Source: Candidatus Omnitrophota bacterium (GTDB lineage: Bacteria; Omnitrophota; Koll11; Gygaellales; Profunditerraquicolaceae). From it: 7,823 bases of DNA. The position numbers and the translations under genes are program-made. The DNA lies in assembly GCA_026387515.1 (NCBI GenBank), contig JAPLLP010000068.1:1-7823 (forward strand), read 5' to 3'. The notes beneath the pieces were generated by a model. That model did not search any database, had not been told where the DNA came from, and saw only the letters and a list, made by a program, of their open reading frames with translations. Of the stretch, positions 1 through 5,912 are shown piece after piece (the stretch's first letter is position 1; each line of letters opens with the position of its first letter).

Positions 1-866
1 CTGCTCTCAAGAAATATGTAAATAAAAGGGCCTACAGTGGCAAGGACAGCCATCAATCCTAAGGGCAGCATCCACCACTGCGGGCCAATGATATTCATCA
101 GCCGGTCCCGCAGGAAACCCGCAAAGGCAAACGGCAATCCGAGGATCAAGGTATAAACCGCGATAAAGATGCCGGTGCGGGTAATAGCCACCTTGATATC
201 CATGAGGCGGTAGCGGAGGATAGAATAACCAACCAGGCCTACGTAGAAAGAAGAAAGAATGTTACCAAAGGGGTATAATTTTATATCATACCAAAGTGGA
301 AAATTTGTGCACCCCCCAAGATATCCTAAAACACTACCAATAAAAACATAAAAAAATTGATTGCGCCGTATTCCACTGCTTTTTTTTATTTCTTTCCATA
401 AGAAAAAACAACCAAGTATTGAATAGGCTATAAAATAGATTAGAAAATATATGTATAAAGGCCCCGCTGTCGGCCAAAAAGCAAATTTGAGACGCGGCCG
501 CACGTCTTGAATCATTAAAGGAGTAAAATTCAAGATGACGAAAACACTAGCAAGAGAATAAGCCAGATAAATACCCCTTTTTATGTTGGGATTATTGTAA
601 TTACCAATCAACGTAGCAACGAAATGAAAGTAGGCTGCAGGCACAAAAATAGCGCCGAACATCAACATCTGGCACCAAAAAAAAGCATCCGTGCTAGTAT
701 AGGATATTTGCCATAAGAAATATGAATAACTCCAGAAAGAAATAAAAAAACAAAATATCGCGTAAGTAATATTCGATAAAGCGCGCCTATTACGCATATA
801 AATAAAAATACCTAATATGGTAAGCGTGATTCCGTTTATTAAAGCGCTAAGAGGGTAATACAGCAT
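1..866 (-). CDS. 7TM sensor histidine kinase, N-terminal membrane part (3' end beyond window)
   Basis: Translating the minus strand from the ATG at 866 gives 288 codons with no stop, running off the left edge, so only the sensory membrane part is visible. It begins MLYYPLSALINGITLTILGI and has about seven hydrophobic segments over residues 1-215. The motif VGYSILRYRLMDIKV follows at about 212-226, then two more membrane segments at about 230-285. This layout and motif match the membrane half of the complete kinase at 2253-4439 (IVGYSIIRYRLMDIETV), so the two are paralogues. The family is the N-terminal 7TM region of histidine kinases; a GAF and/or HisKA-HATPase part is expected beyond the edge but not seen. 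The start is supported by an AAGGA site 9 bases upstream, inside the end of the methyltransferase gene, whose stop lies 4 bases before this ATG. Codons up to about residue 208 are AT-rich (about 35% GC); the remainder is about 52% GC. The ligand is unknown. Instead of a kinase it could end in another output domain, such as GGDEF. Confidence 0.8.
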   Translation of the reverse strand, partial: MLYYPLSALINGITLTILGIFIYMRNRRALSNITYAIFCFFISFWSYSYFLWQISYTSTDAFFWCQMLMFGAIFVPAAYFHFVATLIGNYNNPNIKRGIYLAYSLASVFVILNFTPLMIQDVRPRLKFAFWPTAGPLYIYFLIYFIAYSILGCFFLWKEIKKSSGIRRNQFFYVFIGSVLGYLGGCTNFPLWYDIKLYPFGNILSSFYVGLVGYSILRYRLMDIKVAITRTGIFIAVYTLILGLPFAFAGFLRDRLMNIIGPQWWMLPLGLMAVLATVGPFIYIFLES

Positions 867-870
867 AAAA

Positions 871-1869
871 TTATGTCCTTACTAAGCAGTATTGCATAAC
901 TTTACTTTTTTGAGCCAGAATTTGAACATCTTGCGCTGGAAAACCAGCATCAACAAATATCTTCTTAAACTCTTCCTCAGCTCTATAGATAAGATACCAA
1001 TCGCCGATCCATTCCATCCAAGTCGAAGAAGAATTACTATATTTGTCCCTCGCGTTAGATATTATTATAATACCATCTTTTTTAATAAGTTTGCGTAAAT
1101 TACTTACAAGTCTTACGGCCACTCTTTCATCCAAATAATCAAATAATCCTGTCGAATAAATCAAATCATATTTGTATGGAATTTCACTGGTTATTTCTTT
1201 TTTTAAAGCAAGACGCACCGCATTTTTTTGAGTGAAATTAACATTTTGCGGGCTATTCAAAATTTGTCTTGCATAAACAATGGCTCTCTCATCTAAATCA
1301 TAACAGTCAAAAATTACTTTTGAAAAAAGCCCATTGTTATCAGTTTCTAATAGTTCCTTAATTTCTCTTGCCGGACCACAAGCTAAATCCATGAAACGCA
1401 AATCTCTATTTGAACGGGTTTTCGTAAAATCCAAAATAAATTTTTTAAAATCTTCTTTCCTTTCTCGCACAGAATAAGAAGCAGCTAGCTCTAGAAACCA
1501 AATATCCCAAAGCTTATCAAAACCCTCTGTCCGCACCTGATTTTGATAAATATCGTCAATGATCTTGAAATCTCCGGAGTAGCCAAACGGTTTATTAGCG
1601 CACCATTTGATATAATCGCCATATAGAAAATAACGCCGATATCTTTTTTCAAATATCTTTTTCAATTTATAAATATCCTCTTCGGCCTTATCAATGTTTT
1701 CTCTTTCAAAATCCATAATATCTTGATAAATCCTATCTACTGTTAAATTAAATATCGCTTGAAACTTTGATACCTCGGAAGGCGATTTCAACAAAGCTTC
1801 CTGTATCTCACTGCTAAGCTTTCGATAATTTCTTATTCTCGAGAATATATTTAAATTTATAGGGCTCAT
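871..1869 (-). CDS. Class I SAM-dependent methyltransferase, PhcB / '3-OH-PAME biosynthesis' family
   Basis: A 332-residue cytosolic protein. The C-terminal half is a Rossmann methyltransferase: SAM-binding motif I is FMDLACGPAREI (159-170, D161 and G165), the acidic post-II position is in YDLDERA (190-196), and motif IV is YDLIYSTGLFDYL (234-246). The helical N-terminal half carries KPFGYSGDF (93-101). That element, with GLFDYL and the late MEWIGDWYLIYR segment (285-296), is typical of proteins annotated as 'extracellular factor (EF) 3-hydroxypalmitic acid methyl ester biosynthesis'. Ralstonia PhcB makes the methyl-ester autoinducer 3-OH-PAME, but most members of the family are uncharacterised, so the substrate here is unproven. 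The ATG overlaps the stop of the response regulator as ATGA, and AGAGG lies 7 bases upstream, so translation is probably coupled. At about 33% GC the gene is much richer in AT than the biosynthetic genes, which hints at a separate origin. Confidence 0.8.
   Translation of the reverse strand: MSPINLNIFSRIRNYRKLSSEIQEALLKSPSEVSKFQAIFNLTVDRIYQDIMDFERENIDKAEEDIYKLKKIFEKRYRRYFLYGDYIKWCANKPFGYSGDFKIIDDIYQNQVRTEGFDKLWDIWFLELAASYSVRERKEDFKKFILDFTKTRSNRDLRFMDLACGPAREIKELLETDNNGLFSKVIFDCYDLDERAIVYARQILNSPQNVNFTQKNAVRLALKKEITSEIPYKYDLIYSTGLFDYLDERVAVRLVSNLRKLIKKDGIIIISNARDKYSNSSSTWMEWIGDWYLIYRAEEEFKKIFVDAGFPAQDVQILAQKSKVMQYCLVRT
876..880 (-). promoter_or_regulatory. Shine-Dalgarno of the partial 7TM kinase gene
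   Basis: AAGGA on the minus strand lies 9 bases before the ATG at 866. It sits within the last codons of the upstream methyltransferase gene and decides the start of the partial kinase gene, which would otherwise look like an uncalled open frame. Confidence 0.6.
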
Positions 1870-2222
1870 TTTACTACCTCTTTTATCTTATTTACAAGCT
1901 CTAAGATATCGAAAGGTTTGTAAATATAGGCAACGGGATTGAGGGATTTAGCCTTATCCTCCATCTCTCCATCCGCATAACCAGTAATGAATAAGACTGG
2001 ATAACGAGGAAGGTTATTTTTGTCCAAATTTTCAAAGATTTTATGTACTGCTTCAGCGCCACTTATACCCGGCATGCGCATATCGGCAATTATTAAATCG
2101 AAATTTTCTTCATCCGCAATTATTATGCCGTCTTGACCATTTTTGGCAACAAAAACTTCAAATCCATTTTTTTCAAGCAATTTTTTCAGCGATTTAACAA
2201 TTAACTCTTCATCATCAATCAC
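1866..2222 (-). CDS. Single-domain response regulator (receiver), start interrupted by in-frame TGA
   Basis: A CheY-like receiver with no output domain; the frame ends right after the last helix. Numbered from the GTG at 2222 (118 residues), the acidic pocket is D3-D4 (IDDEE), the phospho-acceptor is D47 (LIIADMRMPG), the switch Thr is T80 (FITGY) and the conserved Lys is K102 (YKPF). All catalytic residues are present. The start is the problem. The natural one is the ATG at 2240, six bases after a strong GGGGAGG, and would give MAKKI-x-VIDDEE with the acceptor at the usual position 53. Codon 6 (2225-2223) is TGA, however. Starting at the GTG right after it removes most of the first beta-strand, and that GTG has no good ribosome site. 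The gene may therefore be a recent pseudogene, a sequencing error (TTA Leu to TGA is a single change), or expressed by re-initiation or readthrough. The likely partner is the kinase encoded just upstream; a receiver-only protein would act by protein contact or in a phosphorelay. Confidence 0.8.
   Translation of the reverse strand: MIDDEELIVKSLKKLLEKNGFEVFVAKNGQDGIIIADEENFDLIIADMRMPGISGAEAVHKIFENLDKNNLPRYPVLFITGYADGEMEDKAKSLNPVAYIYKPFDILELVNKIKEVVK
1877..1881 (-). promoter_or_regulatory. Shine-Dalgarno of the methyltransferase gene
   Basis: AGAGG on the minus strand lies 7 bases before the ATG at 1869, within the last codons of the response regulator. With the ATGA overlap it supports that start and coupled translation. 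Confidence 0.6.
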
Positions 2223-2240
2223 TCATATTTTCTTCGCCAT
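2223..2240 (-). other. Five-codon leader MAKKI plus TGA: the apparent original start of the response regulator
   Basis: ATG GCG AAG AAA ATA TGA reads directly, in frame, into the receiver domain. MAKKI followed by a hydrophobic residue and VIDDE is the classic receiver N-terminus, so this is most likely the true beginning of the gene with a nonsense codon. The alternative is a tiny upstream open frame with re-initiation at the adjoining GTG. Confidence 0.7.
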
Positions 2241-2246
2241 TACTCG

Positions 2247-2253
2247 CCTCCCC
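2247..2253 (-). promoter_or_regulatory. Strong Shine-Dalgarno for the response regulator's upstream ATG
   Basis: GGGGAGG on the minus strand touches the TAG stop of the kinase gene and sits 6 bases before the ATG at 2240, but 24 bases before the GTG at 2222. The spacing clearly favours the ATG at 2240 as the evolved start, which places the TGA inside the gene. Confidence 0.75.
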
Positions 2254-4439
2254 TAAGATCCCTTACGGGCTACCCAAGGAAGTTGGATAGTAAATAAAGA
2301 ACCTTTACCCTGCTCGGACTGCACGCTAATCTTCCCCTCATATTTATCAACTATTGACTGACATATCGACAAGCCCAAACCCAGGCCTTTACCCACGTCT
2401 TTGGTGGTAAAGAATGGATCGAATATCCTGGAAAGCACCTCTTTAGACATCCCTATCCCGTTATCTTTAATATGAATAACAATCCACTCGTGGGTCCTGG
2501 AAAGCGATATTTCAATCAAACCGATCCTTTTAACCTGCCTTATGGCATCACGGGCATTCAAAACAATATTGGTTATAACCTGCTCCAGCTCATTGTGATC
2601 GGCCGTAACCGGGTATTTTTCCTCTTTAGCATTAACCGCTATATGGATATTTTCCTGTTCCAGCTGGTAACGCAGGAACGAAACAACATTCTTAACCACA
2701 GTCAAAAGGTCAACCTCTGCCACCTGGCCCGCATCCATGGGCCGGCGGGCGTAAACCATGAGCTTCTGGACGATAGTGCGGCAGCGTTTGGTCGCCTCCT
2801 CGATCAATTCCAGCGATTCGCGGTCAAACTGCGCGTCCTGGTCATCGGTAGTCAAAAGCATCTGGACATTGGTCAATATCGCCGCCAGGGGGTTATTTAT
2901 TTCATGGGCCACGCCTCCGGCAAGCGTACCAACAGTAGCCAGTTTTTCCGCCTGCACAAGCTGCTTCTGCACATCAACCAATTCCTTGGTCCTTTGTTTT
3001 ACCTGATCTTCGATATTCTCATAAAGCAGAGAATTAGAGATGGCGATCGTAGATTGATTCTTTAATATAGCCAAAAAGTTAAAGTCTGCCGCGCTATAGC
3101 GCTTGAGATTTGCCTTTTTGCCAAGATTTATTATCCCCAATAATTTTTCATTCAGGACCAATGGAACCACTACCAGGGCTTGCGTAAAGTTAAAGTATGC
3201 TGATGCCGCCTCTTTTATGGAAGAATAAGCCGGGTCTATATCTACAAAATCCCGGTAGACGATCTTATCATTTTTAGCTAACCACAGCAGGAATTCATTC
3301 TCAAGATTTAAATCGGCAGCTTGCGCGGACTCATCTTTGGAATTTGCCTGCCTGTAACTCTTTTTTACTTCATTATATATGAATATGGCTACGCGCTGCG
3401 GGTAAAGGGTATCCGTGATCGTATCTTCGATGCGCTTGATAAGCTGGCTGATCCCTTTTAAGTGCACCAGGTCTTCGGTGAACCTGGCAGAGATCTCCTC
3501 AAGATTATATTGGCCCCGCTGGAAAAAATGGTCGATCTTCGGCTGGAATGTCTTTACGAAGAACAGGAACAGCATCAGCAAGATCACGGACAGGATAAAC
3601 CCGCCTAAGATATTAAGCCCTTTATACCAGGGAAAAATAAAATAAAGCAATACAACAAAAGGGGTAACTAAGGCCGCATTAGTAAAGAGCCAGGCAATGG
3701 TCTTATGTATCACGGTCTCAATATCCATCAGCCTGTAACGTATGATCGAATAGCCCACAATGGTAATACAGGTAAAAACGGGTATAAAGGCAATCAGGTA
3801 AAGCGGTATGCCATAATTAGGCAGGAATTCAATGGAACCGATAAAGGCGATGGAAAAAGCGGCGATGATCAATTTAGCCTGTTTCTTTTTTATGGGGAGC
3901 TGTTCCTTTTGGTAAGCGCAAACAAAATTCTTTATCGCCAGGGACATAATTATAAAAAACCATATTACAAGCAGAAAATAAGCAGCTCCGGCTTTAGGAT
4001 AGAATCCCCAACGATAATGCCATAGTCCAGTAATAAGCAAACTTGAATTGACGCATAAAAAATACAAGGTCAGCCCGCACAGTAGGTTAAAAATCAGAGA
4101 ACCCCAGCTGCTTTTTATGCCTTTTAAGGTTGGTGATGTTGCCCTCCAGCAAACCGAGAAGAAATGGATCGTAGGGGTAATGAAAATAATGCCTAAGAAA
4201 GAAACATATTTAGACCAGGCCAACGCAACCCCCTCATCTAACGAGCTATAGATAGCGCCTAATCCCACCAACCAGAGCATCACGGAAACACAAGACAACA
4301 TGTAGGAAAGCTTTATGAGCGACCTTCTATGCTGGGCAAAAATAAAGATCCCCTCTAATAGGCTCAGGATACCCACTGTAAAATATGGAATAGCGTAAAC
4401 ATTCCAAAAATAGGCATTATGAACAACCATATTCATCAT
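2253..4439 (-). CDS. Membrane-bound 7TM-GAF sensor histidine kinase
   Basis: This 728-residue kinase is complete. Residues 15-235 hold about seven membrane helices of the N-terminal 7TM sensor type, ending at GYSIIRYRLMDIE (229-241). Two more helices follow at about 248-296, then a GAF-like domain at about 315-475 and a linker helix at about 475-500. The HisKA dimerisation domain has its H-box in GGVAHEINNPLAAI (508-521), with phospho-acceptor H512. In the ATP-binding domain, the N-box is ITNIVLNARDAI (622-633), G1 is DNGIGM (659-664), the F-box is IFDPFFTTK (672-680), and the G2 loop is GKGLGLGLSI (683-692). All kinase motifs are intact and resemble the NtrB-like class that often pairs with receivers encoded alongside. 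It should sit in the inner membrane and phosphorylate the adjacent response regulator. The start follows the acyltransferase stop by 6 bases, with AGGA 10 bases upstream; M2 or M4 are possible alternatives. The ligand is unknown; a hydrophobic one would fit the operon but is inference. Confidence 0.93.
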   Translation of the reverse strand: MMNMVVHNAYFWNVYAIPYFTVGILSLLEGIFIFAQHRRSLIKLSYMLSCVSVMLWLVGLGAIYSSLDEGVALAWSKYVSFLGIIFITPTIHFFSVCWRATSPTLKGIKSSWGSLIFNLLCGLTLYFLCVNSSLLITGLWHYRWGFYPKAGAAYFLLVIWFFIIMSLAIKNFVCAYQKEQLPIKKKQAKLIIAAFSIAFIGSIEFLPNYGIPLYLIAFIPVFTCITIVGYSIIRYRLMDIETVIHKTIAWLFTNAALVTPFVVLLYFIFPWYKGLNILGGFILSVILLMLFLFFVKTFQPKIDHFFQRGQYNLEEISARFTEDLVHLKGISQLIKRIEDTITDTLYPQRVAIFIYNEVKKSYRQANSKDESAQAADLNLENEFLLWLAKNDKIVYRDFVDIDPAYSSIKEAASAYFNFTQALVVVPLVLNEKLLGIINLGKKANLKRYSAADFNFLAILKNQSTIAISNSLLYENIEDQVKQRTKELVDVQKQLVQAEKLATVGTLAGGVAHEINNPLAAILTNVQMLLTTDDQDAQFDRESLELIEEATKRCRTIVQKLMVYARRPMDAGQVAEVDLLTVVKNVVSFLRYQLEQENIHIAVNAKEEKYPVTADHNELEQVITNIVLNARDAIRQVKRIGLIEISLSRTHEWIVIHIKDNGIGMSKEVLSRIFDPFFTTKDVGKGLGLGLSICQSIVDKYEGKISVQSEQGKGSLFTIQLPWVARKGS

Positions 4440-4445
4440 AGTTTA

Positions 4446-5912
4446 TTATTCCTGCGCTGCTATCTCTTCAATCGCTGATAAGTAACCGAGGACCTTGTCT
4501 TTAGGGCCTTTTATGCTCACCGGACAAGCTATGTTTTTATCTTCAGTCATTTTGAAAAAGTTTCCGATAGCTATAAAACCGTCGGAATGTATATCACTTG
4601 ACGGCGCGACGAAAAAATCCGCCCGGTCAAGAATGCTTACGCCTATACTTCCGGCAAGCTCCCTTGCCGCGGAACCCAAACACTTTGATACGAGAGTATA
4701 AAAAATCGGCGGCAAGGATGCGTAAGTTTCGAATAATTCATAGTTCTCGCTTCTGCGGGTGATGGTTAACTTGACCTGCCGGTCAAATTCATCTTGAAAT
4801 CTTAAAAACGCCTGCTCTGGGTTATTCTTGTCAAAAAATAATCCCGGGCGGATCAACACAAACCCTAATGACCTTTCGCGGTTATGGCGCTGAGGAAGAT
4901 TTACGGGAATAAGGAACTTTTTATCGCGAAAAACCGGATGATTACCTAACCTCCACAACAGGAGCCGAAAGGTAGTAATACATTTTTTCTCGTGCTCTAT
5001 GTGCTCATGGTTAACCTGATGCGCGGCATCAACAAAATGGCGAAAATCAACCAGATGATTCAAGCAATAAATACTATTCTTTCCATTGCGGCTTGAGCAT
5101 AATTCCGGAACAATATCTTTCTTATAAGTGGATACGGGAAACACCACATCTTTATCTTTGGCATATTTAGCTTTTAAATCCAGCAGGCCCTCTTGCATGG
5201 GCAAACCGTCTATGCAAACATGATGGCATTGAAACCATAGGTCCGCCTCACCGCCAGGGCTAAGCCTGCAGATGATATTGAATACGCCGTGGCCGGGGTG
5301 TTTATGCTTGATAAAATCCGGGGGAGAAAACCGGTCATAGTTCTGTCCCGGGCCTAGTTCTTCAAAATGTATGAAAATACCGCTTAAAATCTTCTCAAGA
5401 TAGCTTCGATCCGAAGCTCCGGAGATACGGTTATATAGCTTTTTTTTAAGGATAAGCGACCTTTTTTTATCATCCAGGTTTCTGGTGATATTGTATATTT
5501 CTATAAAAGCCTTATTTAATTCTTCCCTGGGTGCGTCAAAAAAGGGAGTTATCTTGGCCAGGGCGCCATCCGGGTTAAACTCCGCCTCAACTATATCTAC
5601 GCTCTCTTTCACTGCCCTCTTGGCGCAAAAACGGCCCCAGGCAACCTGCCAATGCGTCACGGGATGCTGGCGGAAAAATTCATCCAGGGCCCGGATAACC
5701 TCCTGCCTTGAAGACAGAGCCAGTCCGAAACAGGCCAAGGCGAACTTTGATTGCTCGGTGCGCAGATATACCTGAGTAATTTTTCTCCAGCCGTCCTCTT
5801 TCGCCCTTAAGCCGAATATTTTTAGAAACTGCAAGAACTTAATGGTCAAGAATAAAACCAAAACCGTGGGTGTCCAATTATGGACTAGCTTGCGCATCCT
5901 AATAGTAGCCAT
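4446..5912 (-). CDS. CoA-dependent / condensation-superfamily acyltransferase (HHxxxDG), membrane-anchored
   Basis: The 488-residue protein has the diagnostic motif QCHHVCIDGLPM, with H230-H231 and D235-G236. In this fold (chloramphenicol acetyltransferase, lipoyl acyltransferases, NRPS condensation domains, WS/DGAT wax-ester synthases) the second His is the general base that moves an acyl group from a thioester to an alcohol or amine. IPVNLP at 335-340 followed by LGFVLIRPG resembles the C-terminal half of that fold. A hydrophobic stretch at about 14-34 suggests one N-terminal membrane anchor. The motif lies about 90-100 residues later than is usual for condensation domains or WS/DGAT, so there is an N-terminal extension or a different subfamily; a trimeric CAT/lipoyl-type enzyme is also possible. 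The ATG overlaps the SDR gene by 14 bases, follows an A-tract and has no visible ribosome site. Met6 (ATG at 5897) is an alternative start. Its place after AAR and SDR genes suggests it esterifies or amidates a product derived from the fatty aldehyde, which is inference. Confidence 0.8.
   Translation of the reverse strand: MATIRMRKLVHNWTPTVLVLFLTIKFLQFLKIFGLRAKEDGWRKITQVYLRTEQSKFALACFGLALSSRQEVIRALDEFFRQHPVTHWQVAWGRFCAKRAVKESVDIVEAEFNPDGALAKITPFFDAPREELNKAFIEIYNITRNLDDKKRSLILKKKLYNRISGASDRSYLEKILSGIFIHFEELGPGQNYDRFSPPDFIKHKHPGHGVFNIICRLSPGGEADLWFQCHHVCIDGLPMQEGLLDLKAKYAKDKDVVFPVSTYKKDIVPELCSSRNGKNSIYCLNHLVDFRHFVDAAHQVNHEHIEHEKKCITTFRLLLWRLGNHPVFRDKKFLIPVNLPQRHNRERSLGFVLIRPGLFFDKNNPEQAFLRFQDEFDRQVKLTITRRSENYELFETYASLPPIFYTLVSKCLGSAARELAGSIGVSILDRADFFVAPSSDIHSDGFIAIGNFFKMTEDKNIACPVSIKGPKDKVLGYLSAIEEIAAQE
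4450..4453 (-). promoter_or_regulatory. Weak Shine-Dalgarno of the 7TM-GAF kinase gene
   Basis: AGGA on the minus strand lies 10 bases before the ATG at 4439 and overlaps the last codons of the acyltransferase gene. It is a modest match at a long spacing, consistent with coupled translation. Confidence 0.4.

Larger units (their letters stand above)
241..2240. other. AT-rich block (about 35% GC) within a 44-52% GC operon
   Basis: Hand counts give about 35% GC for 241-866, about 33% in the methyltransferase gene and about 36% in the response regulator. Bases 1-240 count about 52%, sampled parts of the kinase at 2253-4439 about 44-45%, and sampled parts of the AAR gene about 52%. The left boundary falls inside the partial kinase gene, just before its conserved GYSILRYRLMD codons. 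The right boundary lies close to the response-regulator start. This suggests that the block has a different history from its flanks. The edges are approximate because the counts were done by eye. Confidence 0.55.

Noticed and set aside
312..317. Run of six C (G6 on the coding strand) in the partial kinase gene as a phase-variation switch
   Set aside because: Six bases is short for contingency loci, it encodes an ordinary Gly-Gly, and no frame disruption is present.
491..506. GC-rich near-palindrome containing GCGGCCGC as an operator or attachment site
   Set aside because: It lies within the kinase coding frame (encoding DVRPRL) with no partner copy in the window; chance is enough to explain it.
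2223..2225. TGA recoded as a sense codon (Trp or Gly) in this organism
   Set aside because: Five long genes contain no internal TGA and use TGG for Trp where checked, and the AAR gene ends in TGA exactly where the SDR begins. One TGA in one gene does not support a changed code.
2223..2225. Selenocysteine at codon 6 of the response regulator
   Set aside because: The position is a buried beta-strand residue in receivers with no redox role, and I saw no clear SECIS-like hairpin directly downstream.
2241..2252. Terminator or promoter between the kinase and response regulator genes
   Set aside because: The gap holds only the ribosome site and has no room for a hairpin with a T-tract or for -35/-10 boxes.
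2472..3065. Plus-strand open frame of 197 codons opposite the histidine kinase
   Set aside because: It lies entirely within the conserved HisKA/ATPase coding region on the other strand and shows no recognisable domain; the other short plus-strand frames are rejected for the same reason.
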